This document shows positions 16,993 through 25,419 of a DNA stretch of 64,000 nt, piece after piece. Every line of letters starts with the position of its first letter. Within the stretch, counting starts at the first letter, position 1. The stretch is from Ciceribacter sp. T2.26MG-112.2 (lineage in GTDB: Bacteria; Pseudomonadota; Alphaproteobacteria; Rhizobiales; Rhizobiaceae). The DNA is taken from NCBI RefSeq assembly GCF_900492205.1, contig NZ_UEYQ01000003.1, positions 186,001 through 250,000 of the forward strand, written 5' to 3'. The notes beneath the pieces were generated by a model, which was not told the DNA's origin, made no database searches, and saw only the letters and a list, made by a program, of their open reading frames with translations. The position numbers and the translations under genes are program-made.

Positions 16993-18882
16993 TTAAGACG
17001 CCATCGCCTCTTCATACTCCGCTGACAGTTCCAGCCATTGCTCCTCCGCCGCTAAGAGCTTTGCTGCGGCCTCGCCGCGTTGCCTGGCCTTGTCGGCGGC
17101 CTTGGCCGGATGCTTTTCGTAGAGAACCGGATCCGCAAGCTCCGCATCAAGCGCCTGAATCAATGTCTCCAGTTTCTTCGTCAGAGACTCGATTTCATTG
17201 ATCTTTTTCTTCAGCGGGGCAAGCGAGGCACGGCGTTCTGCGGCGAGCTTGCGCTGGTCGGCCTTGTTGACCTGCTCCTGCGCGGCGTCCGACTTGTCCT
17301 TCTCGTCTTTCTTCTTGCCGGAGGAGACGACCAGGCTGCGATACTCCTCCATGTCGCCTTCGAAGACGCTGACCGTGCCATTGTTGACCAGCCATAGCCG
17401 GTCCACGGTCGCCTCGATCAGGTGGCGATCGTGGCTGATCAGGATGACGGCGCCGTCATAGTCGTTGAGGGCGGCGATCAGGGCCCGGCGGCTGTCGATG
17501 TCGAGATGGTTGGTCGGTTCGTCGAGAATCAAGAGGTTCGGGGCGTGGAAGGCCGAAAGCCCCATCAGCAGCCGGGCCTTCTCGCCGCCCGACAGATCCT
17601 TGGCGGCGGTCGCCATCTTCTCCGTAGCAAGTCCCATTTGCGCGACGCGGGCGCGAACCTTGGCCTCAGGCTCGGTGGGCATCAGGCGGCGCACATGGTC
17701 GACCGGCGTCTGCTCCGGGATCAGGTCGTCGAGCTGGTGCTGGGCGAAGAAGCCGACCGAGAGGTTCGGCGCGAGCTTCATTTCGCCGGCCTGAAGCGCA
17801 AGACGACCGGCGATCAGCTTGGCGAAGGTCGACTTGCCGTTGCCGTTCGAGCCGAGAAGGGCGATGCGGTCGTCGGCGTCGATGCGCAGGTTGATGTTCT
17901 TCAGGATCGGCTTGCCCGGTTCGTAGCCGACGGCGCCACCGGAGATCGCGACGATCGGCGAGGCCGGTTGTTTTTCCGGCTGGGGAAAGGAGATCGGCTG
18001 GACATGGTCCTCGATCACCGAGGCCACGGTGCCCATGCGCTCCAGCGCCTTCACGCGGCTTTGCGCCTGCTTGGCCTTGGATGCCTTGGCCTTGAAACGG
18101 TCGATGAAGCTTTGCAGGTGCTTGCGGGCGGCGTCGTTCTTCGCCTTGGCCTTCATCTGCAGTTCGTCGGCCTCGGCCTTCTGGCGCTCGAACTGGTCAT
18201 AGCCGCCGCGGTAGAAGGTCAGCTTCTTCTGGTCGAGATGGATGATCGAGTTGACGGCGGTGTTCAACAGGTCGCGGTCGTGGCTGATGACGATGACGGT
18301 ATGCGGATAGCGCCGCACATAGTCTTCCAGCCACAGCGTGCCTTCCAGGTCGAGATAATTGGTCGGTTCGTCGAGCAGCAGCAGATCCGGTTCGGCGAAC
18401 AGCACGGCGGCGAGCGCCACGCGCATCCGCCAGCCGCCGGAAAACGACGAGGCCGGCCGTAGCTGCGCCTCATGGTCGAAACCCAGCCCGGACAGGATCG
18501 TGGCGGCGCGCGCCTCGGCCGAATGCGAGCCGATGTCGGCGAGCCGCGTCTGGATCTCGGCGATACGGTGCGGATCGGTCGCGGTCTCTGCCTCTGCCAG
18601 CAAGGCGGCGCGCTCCTTGTCGGCGGAGAGCACGATGGAGATCAGCGATTCTTCCGTTCCCGGTGCTTCCTGCGCCACCTGGCCGATGCGGGCGTTCTTC
18701 GGGATGGAGATCGAGCCGCTCTCGGCCGACAGGTCGCCGGTGATGATGCGAAACAGTGTCGATTTGCCGGCGCCGTTGCGGCCGACGAGGCCGGCCTTGG
18801 TGCCGGAGGGCAGCGCGACGCTGGCATGGTCGATCAGGAGGCGGCCGGCAATGCGCGCGGATATGTCGTTGATGGTGATCAT
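16993..18882 (-). CDS. ABC-F family ATPase (Uup/EttA-like)
   Basis: A soluble protein with two ABC ATPase domains and no membrane segments, as in ribosome-associated ABC-F factors. Domain 1 has Walker A GRNGAGKST and signature SFSGGWRMR; domain 2 has GSNGNGKST and LSGGEKARL. Both have LILDEPTN-type Walker B motifs. A charged linker lies between them (about 245-320), and a Lys/Glu-rich coiled-coil C-terminus (about 530-629) resembles Uup-type proteins. The start is set to ATG 18882 (MITINDISAR, 629 residues), because the 36 residues of open frame before it show no similarity. The likely role is resolving stalled or misfolded ribosome states, by family. Confidence 0.9.
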   Translation of the reverse strand: MITINDISARIAGRLLIDHASVALPSGTKAGLVGRNGAGKSTLFRIITGDLSAESGSISIPKNARIGQVAQEAPGTEESLISIVLSADKERAALLAEAETATDPHRIAEIQTRLADIGSHSAEARAATILSGLGFDHEAQLRPASSFSGGWRMRVALAAVLFAEPDLLLLDEPTNYLDLEGTLWLEDYVRRYPHTVIVISHDRDLLNTAVNSIIHLDQKKLTFYRGGYDQFERQKAEADELQMKAKAKNDAARKHLQSFIDRFKAKASKAKQAQSRVKALERMGTVASVIEDHVQPISFPQPEKQPASPIVAISGGAVGYEPGKPILKNINLRIDADDRIALLGSNGNGKSTFAKLIAGRLALQAGEMKLAPNLSVGFFAQHQLDDLIPEQTPVDHVRRLMPTEPEAKVRARVAQMGLATEKMATAAKDLSGGEKARLLMGLSAFHAPNLLILDEPTNHLDIDSRRALIAALNDYDGAVILISHDRHLIEATVDRLWLVNNGTVSVFEGDMEEYRSLVVSSGKKKDEKDKSDAAQEQVNKADQRKLAAERRASLAPLKKKINEIESLTKKLETLIQALDAELADPVLYEKHPAKAADKARQRGEAAAKLLAAEEQWLELSAEYEEAMAS

Positions 18883-19008
18883 GCCGGCGGTTTTGGCCGA
18901 TGTGGGGTGCAAAGGCAAGGCGTCGCCGGGTGGGTGTCCGCCAGCGGCAAGCAAGCGTGCGCCATGGTGGCATCGCGGCAACAGCCGCAAGCGGCGCCCA
19001 CCAAGCCG

Positions 19009-20103
19009 TCAGGCGACCTGGCGTCCGGCGGCGCGGCCCACCGCCGCCGGATAGACGGCGATCGGCTGGCGTGGATTGGCACGGGCAACATGAAGCGCTT
19101 TTTCGGCATTGGCGAGCAGTTGCATCGGCGAGGCCGCCGTGGGGCTGAGAGCAATACCGATCGACAGGCCGAGACCACCGGAATGGGCGCCCGGTTCTGC
19201 GGCGAAGACGAGATTGTTCTCGATCGCGGCGTGCAGTCGCTCGGCGATCACATGGGCGTCTTCGACCGTGACGTCGCGGAAGAGGAAGGCAAAGGCATCA
19301 CCGTCGATCCGTGCGACGAAATCGTTCTTCTTGATCGTCTTGCGAAAAATGGCGGCCATGTGCTTCAGCAGCCGGTTCCCGGCGTCCTGGCCGAATTGCT
19401 GGTTGATCGAGCGAAAGTCATCGATGTCGACGACGATCAGCGCCGCTGCGGGCGCGGCACTGTCTTCCAGAAGTTCGTCGAGCCGCTTCATGAAGGCGAG
19501 GCGATTGGGCAGGCCGGTCAGCCCATCCTTCATCATCATCGCCTTGGCCGCCTCGGCCGCGCGGTTTGCCGCTTCGATCTGCTGCAGACCATTCTTCAAT
19601 TTGAGGGCCAGTTCGGTTTCCGTCTGCAGCAGATCCGCCGCCGCGGCCGCGAGGAAGTCGAGTTCGGCGATCAGTTCTCCGATGCCGCGCGTCTCGTCCT
19701 CGCGGATCGAGCGGCTGATCGTCTCGAGGGCGTGCGCAAAGGTCTGCTTGTGCAGGATGCCGAGGCCGACATGCTCGCTCAGCTTGGCGAGCAGTGCCAC
19801 GCCCTCGGACTGCAATTTCTCTTCGGCAAGCCCGCAATGGCTGGCAAGACGATGCTTCAGGCCCAGCTGGTCCAGGGCATGCTGCGTGGGACGCTGGCCA
19901 AGGGCGCCGAGGTCGCGGGCAAGCCCGGGATTGTGCCCGTCGAATGCCTCGTGAACCAGGTGGTAGTTGCGCGGCAATCCGGCGATCTCGTGCTTTGCCA
20001 TGAAGCTCGCGATCTTCTGCAGCGGGTCCAGGCCCGATCCCTGCCGGGCGCCGGCCTGAGGCGGATGGGACTTGCGAGATGCGCCATAGACGTCTTGCTG
20101 CAT
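19009..20103 (-). CDS. GGDEF-domain protein with degenerate active site
   Basis: A 364-residue soluble protein. The N-terminal 170 residues are helical with no recognised domain; residues 155-190 look like a coiled-coil stalk; the GGDEF domain covers about 190-350 (KDGLTGLPNRLAFMKRL is the standard opening). The active-site loop reads DGDAF at 267-271 instead of GG[DE]EF, so cyclase activity is doubtful; degenerate GGDEF domains often bind GTP or c-di-GMP, or act as scaffolds. The start at 20103 has GGGGA upstream. It diverges from the small membrane protein/chemoreceptor unit across a 340-base gap, so a link to motility signalling is possible but unproven. Confidence 0.82.
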   Translation of the reverse strand: MQQDVYGASRKSHPPQAGARQGSGLDPLQKIASFMAKHEIAGLPRNYHLVHEAFDGHNPGLARDLGALGQRPTQHALDQLGLKHRLASHCGLAEEKLQSEGVALLAKLSEHVGLGILHKQTFAHALETISRSIREDETRGIGELIAELDFLAAAAADLLQTETELALKLKNGLQQIEAANRAAEAAKAMMMKDGLTGLPNRLAFMKRLDELLEDSAAPAAALIVVDIDDFRSINQQFGQDAGNRLLKHMAAIFRKTIKKNDFVARIDGDAFAFLFRDVTVEDAHVIAERLHAAIENNLVFAAEPGAHSGGLGLSIGIALSPTAASPMQLLANAEKALHVARANPRQPIAVYPAAVGRAAGRQVA

Positions 20104-20256
20104 TGTATTTCCCCTTGGTGCGCGCCGGTTCGGGCTTTTCACGCGAGCATATCGTGCAACCTTCTGGATTCCGTTAAATCGCCGCCGCGGCACGCCCACG
20201 CGCCCGCCTCCCTTCGCTCGCGGTTAATGTTTGCTTGCCTGCACCAATATACGGCG

Positions 20257-20281
20257 GAGTTGGGCGGGATCTGCCCAACTC
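20257..20281. repeat. Inverted repeat in the chemoreceptor leader
   Basis: Perfect 9-base arms GAGTTGGGC / GCCCAACTC enclose a 7-base loop. There is no T-tract after it, so it is not a normal terminator. It could be an operator or an mRNA structure, depending on where transcription starts. Confidence 0.55.
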
Positions 20282-20310
20282 GTCGGCAGCGACGATGCGG
20301 CAATCCCCAT

Positions 20311-20325
20311 TTAATGAATTCTTAG
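20311..20325. promoter_or_regulatory. CtrA-like box (TTAA-N7-TTAG)
   Basis: TTAA at 20311-20314, seven bases, then TTAG at 20322-20325 matches seven of eight fixed positions of the alphaproteobacterial CtrA consensus TTAA-N7-TTAA. It lies about 120 bases upstream of the small membrane protein gene. CtrA control of chemotaxis genes is known in the class; here it is inferred from sequence only. Confidence 0.35.
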
Positions 20326-20443
20326 TTACGAGCCTGTACCTTAATTTTGCAGTGCGGGGCCCGGATGGTCTCTTTTGGACCATACGTAGCGGCGAGCCAC
20401 TGAAGGAGCGGGTGCGGGGAATGAAACCAGGGAAAAACGGCTG

Positions 20444-20743
20444 ATGGCAATCCACAGGTCGATCGTCCTGGCGAATTTTGCGTTCTTCCTGCTGCTGATC
20501 GTGGCGGTCTGGGCGCGCCCTGCCGGGCCTTTCGTCCTGGTCGTGACGGACCCGGACGGTGAAGCGAGCGGCAATATGCAGGTGATCGGCGATGCCGGAG
20601 GCCGGCTGGTCTGGTCCGGGCGCTATGACTGGATATCGGTTGCCTACTCCGATGCGAACGACTTTACCGGCCGCCTGATGCGGGCCGGGGCTCTCCTTGT
20701 GCTGAACCATGATCTGGCAGTCGGCTGCCTTGAAGGGAATTGA
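20444..20743 (+). CDS. Small single-pass membrane protein, unknown function
   Basis: A 99-residue protein with one strongly hydrophobic segment at about 8-24 (VLANFAFFLLLIVAVWA), followed by a compact extracytoplasmic-looking domain with beta-strand character (FVLVVTDPDGEASGNMQVIGD, RLVWSGRYDWISVAY). I do not recognise a family. Its TGA stop is one base from the ATG of the chemoreceptor, so the two are almost certainly co-translated, and the obvious hypothesis is an accessory subunit of that receptor. The ATG at 20444 has only a weak ribosome binding site (CAGGGAAAAACGGCTG). Confidence 0.6.
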   Translation: MAIHRSIVLANFAFFLLLIVAVWARPAGPFVLVVTDPDGEASGNMQVIGDAGGRLVWSGRYDWISVAYSDANDFTGRLMRAGALLVLNHDLAVGCLEGN

Positions 20744-20744
20744 C

Positions 20745-22340
20745 ATGAATGCTCTCTATGCTCTGCGGCACAAGGCCTCGATTGGCATCGTCGCGCTTCT
20801 GTGGCTGAACTTCGCGCTGATCGCGTTGCGCAACTTCATGCGCGCCGACGGCTTCGATCTCTTCTCCATCGCCGCCACATTGCTGATCGTCGGCTCGGCG
20901 ACGCTTTTGTGGGCCAAGGACCGCACCGGTCCGACGACCAGGATCGTGACATCGATGGCGCACGCCGCCACGGTCGCCATCATGGTCTACGCCTTTGCCG
21001 GTTCGCCGTTGCAGATCGACATCCACATGTACTTCTTCGCCTCGCTGGCGATCTGTGCGGTGTGGGTCGACTGGCGGGCACTGGTCGGCTACGCGGCGCT
21101 GGTCGCCGTGCACCACGTGCTTCTCTTCTTCGTCATGCCGTTCGCCATCTTCCCCGGTGAATCCGATTTCTCCCGCGTCGTGCTGCATGCGGTCGTGCTG
21201 GTGCTCCAGAGCGGCGTGCTGATCGCGCTCACCCATTCGGTGGTCAGTGCCTTCGTCGCCTCAGAGGCGGCCGTCGAGGCGGCCACCAGCGCGGAGCGCA
21301 AGGCAACCACGATGGCCGAGCAGGCCCGGCAGGCCGACGCCCATGCCGAAGAGATGCGCGCCGAGCGCGAGCAGGAGAAGGCCCGCGAGGCCGAAGCCGT
21401 CGACTTCGTCGTGCGCAAGCTCGATGAAGCGCTGAGCCAACTCGCCGCCGGCAATCTCACCCATCGCATCTCGCAGGAGTTCAAGGGGGAGCTCGACAAG
21501 CTGCGCTGCTCGTTCAATACCTCAGTGGAAGGGCTGGAATCGGTCATCGGCCAGGTCAGCCAGGTGGTCCGCATCATCCGCGATGGAACGGGTCAAATCA
21601 GTCATGCGAACCACGACCTTTCTTCACGAACCGAGCGCCAGGCCGCCTCGATCGAGGAAACCGCAAGCGCGCTCAGCAATGTGACGGAAACGGTCAAGCA
21701 GACGGCAAGCGTCGCCGACCAGGTCGGCCGCATGGTCGAGGCGGCTCGCCAGGGTGCGGAACGCTCCGGCTCGGTCGTCACCAGTGCGGTCGAGGCCATG
21801 GGCAAGATCGAGGGATCCTCGCGCGAAATCTCCCAGATCATCAACGTGATCGACGAGATCGCCTTCCAGACCAACCTTCTGGCGCTGAATGCCGGTGTCG
21901 AGGCGGCACGCGCCGGCGAGGCCGGCAAGGGCTTTGCCGTTGTCGCCCAGGAAGTGCGCGAACTGGCCCAGCGCTCGGCAAATGCCGCAAAGGACATCAA
22001 GGCGCTGATCAATGCGTCGGGTGCGGAGGTCAAGAATGGTGTCGCCCTGGTCGACCAGACGGGCGAGGCGCTGCACACGATCGCCAACGAAGTCACGTCC
22101 ATCAGCCGGGAGGTCGCCAAGATCGTTCACAGCGCGCGCGAGCAGTCCAACGGCCTCACGGAGATCGATGCCGCGATCGGCCATATCGACCGCAACACCC
22201 AGCAGAACGCCGCGATGGTCGAGGAATCCTCGGCCGCCATTCAGTCGCTCGCCAACGAAGCCTCGCAACTCGAGCAATTGATGGTCCGCTTCCAGATCTC
22301 GGCCGGGGAAAGCTACGCTCGCCAGCAGCGCGCCGCCTGA
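20745..22340 (+). CDS. Methyl-accepting chemotaxis protein with six-helix membrane sensor
   Basis: A 531-residue chemoreceptor without a large periplasmic domain. Six hydrophobic segments lie at about 10-28, 38-55, 67-84, 91-106, 111-132 and 143-166. Histidines lie within or next to the last helices: His94 (QIDIHMYFF), His123-His124 (VAVHHVLLFF) and His149 (VVLHAVV). This pattern recurs in membrane sensors of kinases, cyclases and receptors and may bind a metal, haem or quinone-like ligand. A coiled linker (about 170-230), a HAMP-like region (about 230-285) and the signalling hairpin follow. ATG 20745 is chosen because AAGGGAA lies just upstream and the frame starts one base after the preceding stop. 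A strong terminator follows. Confidence 0.92.
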   Translation: MNALYALRHKASIGIVALLWLNFALIALRNFMRADGFDLFSIAATLLIVGSATLLWAKDRTGPTTRIVTSMAHAATVAIMVYAFAGSPLQIDIHMYFFASLAICAVWVDWRALVGYAALVAVHHVLLFFVMPFAIFPGESDFSRVVLHAVVLVLQSGVLIALTHSVVSAFVASEAAVEAATSAERKATTMAEQARQADAHAEEMRAEREQEKAREAEAVDFVVRKLDEALSQLAAGNLTHRISQEFKGELDKLRCSFNTSVEGLESVIGQVSQVVRIIRDGTGQISHANHDLSSRTERQAASIEETASALSNVTETVKQTASVADQVGRMVEAARQGAERSGSVVTSAVEAMGKIEGSSREISQIINVIDEIAFQTNLLALNAGVEAARAGEAGKGFAVVAQEVRELAQRSANAAKDIKALINASGAEVKNGVALVDQTGEALHTIANEVTSISREVAKIVHSAREQSNGLTEIDAAIGHIDRNTQQNAAMVEESSAAIQSLANEASQLEQLMVRFQISAGESYARQQRAA

Positions 22341-22368
22341 TCCGATCTGCGCAACTCAATCAAGGTGA

Positions 22369-22398
22369 AAGCCGGCGGAGCGATCCGCCGGCTTCTTT
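22369..22398 (+). terminator. Intrinsic terminator after the chemoreceptor
   Basis: An 11-bp perfect stem (AAGCCGGCGGA / TCCGCCGGCTT) with a GCGA tetraloop (22380-22383) is followed by a CTTT tail. It lies between the convergent receptor and DinB genes and could serve both. Confidence 0.8.
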
Positions 22399-22420
22399 CG
22401 TTTGCGGGAAGCGGGGGCGG

Positions 22421-22930
22421 CTAAAGCCACTGCCGTCCTTCCTGCCGAAGAAAGTAGATCAGGTCGAGCGAGAGTGACGGCTTGCCGAGCGCCGTCAGGG
22501 TGGCGTGCGCCTGTCCGCGGTGATGGGTCTGGTGATTGAACAGATGGGCGAGCGCTGGTCCGAGCTTCTGGCTGACCGGTGTGGGATTGGTGATCGGACT
22601 ATAGGTGAAGTCGCCGCTTAACTGCTCCTGCGTGAGCGCCTCGCACCAGTCGATGATGCGCCGGTCTTCGTCCTGTCTCGCCCGTGCGAGTTCGGTGAAG
22701 GTCTCAAACGGTTTCTCGTCGAGTGCCGAATGCAGAGGTCCCGCATTCGTGAAGCGTCTGAGCCAGATCCGATCGGCGACCACGATGTGTGTCAATGTTG
22801 CGAACAACGAGCCGAAAAATGCGCCGCGGTCGGCATTCAACTCTTCCGCAGTGAGGTCTTGGGCCGCCGAGTAGAGAGTGCGATTGGCCCACTGGTTGTA
22901 GGCGGCGAACATCTGGAAATGTTGCAGCAT
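22421..22930 (-). CDS. DinB family protein
   Basis: A 169-residue DinB/YfiT-type four-helix protein. The family's metal-binding histidines are visible: LTHIVVADRIW in the middle and NHQTHHRGQAH near the C-terminus. Members include thiol-dependent transferases and damage-inducible proteins of unknown activity. The start is set to ATG 22930 (MLQHFQMFAAYNQWAN) because GGGAGAAC lies four bases upstream and the homologous N-terminus begins here; the open frame runs on to 23071 and has an alternative ATG at 22957. It diverges from a glutathione transferase gene 140 bases away. Confidence 0.85.
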   Translation of the reverse strand: MLQHFQMFAAYNQWANRTLYSAAQDLTAEELNADRGAFFGSLFATLTHIVVADRIWLRRFTNAGPLHSALDEKPFETFTELARARQDEDRRIIDWCEALTQEQLSGDFTYSPITNPTPVSQKLGPALAHLFNHQTHHRGQAHATLTALGKPSLSLDLIYFLRQEGRQWL

Positions 22931-23069
22931 GGCTGTTCTCCCGAAAGTGTCTCGCATCCTAGCCGAGATCGCCACAAACGGATGTGATGAAACCGATGAA
23001 ATTTCCTGAATTGATTGTTCGCAATTTTTGCGGTCGAGTGTCGGCCACAATCGCCACGAGGAAGACCCC

Positions 23070-23753
23070 ATGTCCAGAACGCTTTACAGCCTGTGCGGCA
23101 CCGACCGCGCCCGCCCATTTTCGCCCCATTGCTGGAAGGTTGTCATGGCGCTGAAGCACAAGGGGCTCGCCTATGTCGAGCAACCCTTGCCCTTCACCGC
23201 AATCAGTGAAATCGAAGGCGGTGTGTCGAAGACCGTGCCGGTCCTGCGCGACGGCGACCGGCTGGTCGCCGACAGCTTTGCGATCGCACTCCATCTGGAG
23301 GAGGCCTATCCGGAGCGGCCGTCGCTGTTCGCCGGCGAGGGTGGCAAGGCGATGGCGCGGTTCGTCGAGAGCTATTCCCAGACCACCATCCACCCTGCCG
23401 TCACACGGATCGCCATACAGCAGATCCATGACATGCTCGACCCGCACGACCAGGCCTATTTTCGCGAGAGCCGCAAGGAACGGCTTGGTCGCACGGTCGA
23501 GGAGGTGGCGGCCGGTCGGGATGCCGAGATCAGGGACTTCCCGGCGACGTTGAAGCCGCTGCGCCACATGCTTGGCCATCAGCCCTTCATCGGCGGCCAG
23601 GCGCCACTGTTTGCCGATTACATCGTCTTCGGGGCGCTCCAATGGCTGAAGATCACCAGTGGTTCGGTCCATCTTCCCGCCGATGATCCGGTTCTCGACT
23701 GGTTCGAACGCTGCCTCGACCTTCATGACGGAGAGGCGCGCCGGATTGCCTGA
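23070..23753 (+). CDS. Glutathione S-transferase family protein
   Basis: A 227-residue protein with an N-terminal thioredoxin-like domain (TLYSLCGTDRARPFSPHCWK, then the VPVLRDGDRLVADSFAIA segment that binds the gamma-glutamyl moiety) and a helical C-terminal domain. The FSPHCWK motif resembles the stress-responsive Ure2/beta-etherase-type subgroup, but the substrate cannot be called. ATG 23070 is preferred over the upstream in-frame start because CGAGGAAG lies seven bases before it. It is transcribed away from DinB and toward ndk, with a 106-base gap to ndk. Confidence 0.87.
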   Translation: MSRTLYSLCGTDRARPFSPHCWKVVMALKHKGLAYVEQPLPFTAISEIEGGVSKTVPVLRDGDRLVADSFAIALHLEEAYPERPSLFAGEGGKAMARFVESYSQTTIHPAVTRIAIQQIHDMLDPHDQAYFRESRKERLGRTVEEVAAGRDAEIRDFPATLKPLRHMLGHQPFIGGQAPLFADYIVFGALQWLKITSGSVHLPADDPVLDWFERCLDLHDGEARRIA

Positions 23754-23859
23754 GGTCGTTGTGTGACGCGGGCGTGAAATTCGCTGGGACCCCTTGTTTT
23801 CAGGGCCTGACACGGCTAGAAACCGCCCACTTTCCCAATAGGACAAAAGGACTAGACCG

Positions 23860-24282
23860 ATGGCGATTGAACGCACCTTCTCGATGATCAAGCCGGACGC
23901 AACGAAGCGCAACCTGACGGGCGCCATCACCAAGATGCTCGAAGACGCCGGCCTGCGTGTCGTCGCTTCCAAGCGCGTCTGGATGAGCGTGCGCGAAGCC
24001 GAAGGCTTTTACGCCGTGCACAAGGAACGCCCCTTCTTCGGCGAACTGGTTGAAGGCATGACCTCGGGCCCGACCGTCGTTCAGGTTCTCGAAGGCGAAA
24101 ACGCCATCCTGAAGAACCGCGAGATCATGGGCGCCACCAACCCGGCCCAGGCCGCCGAAGGCACCATCCGCAAGACCCACGCCCTGTCGATCGGCGAGAA
24201 CTCGGTCCACGGCTCTGACGCCCCGGAAACCGCTGCCCAGGAAATCAAGTACTGGTTCTCGGACACCGAAATCGTCGGCTGA
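23860..24282 (+). CDS. ndk: Nucleoside diphosphate kinase
   Basis: Ndk transfers the gamma-phosphate from ATP to other nucleoside diphosphates through a phosphohistidine. The 140-residue length is exact for the family. The catalytic His117 is in [10 protein letters not shown], and the N-terminal [11 protein letters not shown] and the [16 protein letters not shown] segment (here [11 protein letters not shown]) are conserved. It has a ribosome binding site (AAAGGACTAG) and a strong terminator, so it is probably monocistronic. Confidence 0.98.
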   Translation: MAIERTFSMIKPDATKRNLTGAITKMLEDAGLRVVASKRVWMSVREAEGFYAVHKERPFFGELVEGMTSGPTVVQVLEGENAILKNREIMGATNPAQAAEGTIRKTHALSIGENSVHGSDAPETAAQEIKYWFSDTEIVG

Positions 24283-24327
24283 ATCGGGATTTGCGCACGG
24301 CCGCACAAGGCTTTGCACAGTTTGAGG

Positions 24328-24357
24328 GAACCGGGGTCGAAAGATCCCGGTTCTTTC
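24328..24357 (+). terminator. Intrinsic terminator after ndk
   Basis: An 11-bp stem with one G-T wobble (GAACCGGGGTC / GATCCCGGTTC) closed by a GAAA tetraloop is followed by TTTCATTT. It ends at the stop of the convergent lipoprotein gene. Confidence 0.85.
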
Positions 24358-24865
24358 ATTTCGGGCAGGAGAGATCCGGCGCATAATCCGTGCTGCCGTC
24401 GGCTTTGAAGACCTCCGGGTTCCTGGTGTAGACCGGCCCGACCACCAGCGGTTTCGACGGCAGGATCGACTGATCCAGGCTGGAGACGATGGTCGTCTCG
24501 ATCGACTGCAATTCGCGCCCGTCGGCATCGACGATCCGGATCGCGACCGCATAGGGACGGTCCTTTGCAACGCAGCGCATCGGCGGGCTCTCGACCGTCA
24601 CCTTCTTCCAGAAGGGAAAGATCCTCGACCGGGTCAGGTGTGGCGCGCCGCCCGCCGGGTTCTCGAAGCTCGTCTCGACATAGCTCTCGTCCGGCAAGGC
24701 GCCATTGCGCGCCAGCGTGATGACGGCGGTGGCCTGCGCCACGCGATAGTTGAAGATGAACACCTTGCCGGAGATGACCAGCGGCTTCTCCATGTCGTCG
24801 CGCTGGCAAGCCGTGAGCGCCAGGGTCAGGGCCGCGAAGCTCACGGCTTTCCAAAGGTCTGTCAC
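24356..24865 (-). CDS. Predicted lipoprotein, unknown function
   Basis: A 169-residue protein with a lipoprotein signal: hydrophobic AVSFAALTLALTAC with the lipid-modified Cys near residue 19. The mature part looks beta-rich (LVISGKVFIFNYRVAQATAVITLA). I do not recognise a family with confidence. The start is GTG 24865, because GGGAGG lies six bases upstream and the GTG overlaps the TGA of the CGNR regulator gene as GTGA. It is therefore the second gene of a regulator-lipoprotein pair that diverges from a LivH-type permease, and might be the surface or periplasmic component of the same function. Confidence 0.72.
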   Translation of the reverse strand: MTDLWKAVSFAALTLALTACQRDDMEKPLVISGKVFIFNYRVAQATAVITLARNGALPDESYVETSFENPAGGAPHLTRSRIFPFWKKVTVESPPMRCVAKDRPYAVAIRIVDADGRELQSIETTIVSSLDQSILPSKPLVVGPVYTRNPEVFKADGSTDYAPDLSCPK

Positions 24866-25413
24866 GTCGTGCCTCCCTGCCTGACCCGTTGATAGTGGCG
24901 GTTTGCCTTGATGCGGTTGCCGCATACGGCCATGTCACACCAGGTGCGGCTGCGGTTCTTGCTGCGGTCGAGAAACAGCCAGCCGCAATTGCCGCAGATC
25001 TTCAGGCGATCCGGCTCCGGCATGGCGACGAGGTGCAGCGCCGAGCGCGCGGTTGCCGCCTCGAGCGCCATCTCCGACGATGCCGCACGCAGCATCAAGG
25101 CCGCGGCCTCCAGCAGGTCGGCCAGGGTCTTGCGATTGGCCTGCCCCAGCACTTGCGCGCGAAAATGCCGGTCGATCGTCTCGCGCAGGCGCAGGAAGCC
25201 ATAGGTGTTGGACGCCTCGACCGGGGTGATCGAGCCGAACAGGGCGCGTTCGGCGCAAAACTGTTCGGCTGCGGCCGGAAAGGCGACGAACTGCTCCTCG
25301 ACGGCGAAACGGTCGATGCTGCGGTTGCGGTCGAAGCGCAGGATCACGCTGTTGGCGACATCGAGCGCGAGCGCGCCACCGGAAAAACGATGCGGAGTCC
25401 AGGAAAAGGTCAT
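24862..25413 (-). CDS. CGNR zinc-finger regulator (ABATE domain)
   Basis: A 183-residue putative transcription factor. The N-terminal ABATE domain (about 1-130, starting with FSGGALALDVANSV) is thought to bind small ligands. The C-terminal CGNR zinc finger uses Cys140 and Cys143 (ICGNCGWLF) with Cys159 and Cys164 (WCDMAVCGNR), followed by a basic tail that would contact DNA. It diverges from the permease gene across only 58 bases, and a perfect inverted repeat fills that gap, so autoregulation and control of the permease are likely. The downstream lipoprotein gene overlaps its stop. Confidence 0.88.
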   Translation of the reverse strand: MTFSWTPHRFSGGALALDVANSVILRFDRNRSIDRFAVEEQFVAFPAAAEQFCAERALFGSITPVEASNTYGFLRLRETIDRHFRAQVLGQANRKTLADLLEAAALMLRAASSEMALEAATARSALHLVAMPEPDRLKICGNCGWLFLDRSKNRSRTWCDMAVCGNRIKANRHYQRVRQGGTT

Positions 25414-25419
25414 GCGAAA

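Larger units (their letters stand above)
20104..20443. other. 340-base divergent intergenic region
   Basis: This region separates the GGDEF gene from the small membrane protein/chemoreceptor unit. I see no convincing gene in it. It contains a 9-bp inverted repeat (20257-20281), a CtrA-like box (20311-20325) and a shorter inverted repeat ATGGTC/GACCAT (20365-20383). Its middle part is AT-richer than the flanking genes, as expected of a promoter region. A 69-codon frame at 20235-20444 lacks a ribosome binding site and is not called. Confidence 0.6.

Noticed and set aside
20235-20444. 69-codon frame in the chemoreceptor leader
   Set aside because: No ribosome binding site, a weak start, no hydrophobic or domain features, and it crosses the conserved-looking regulatory region.
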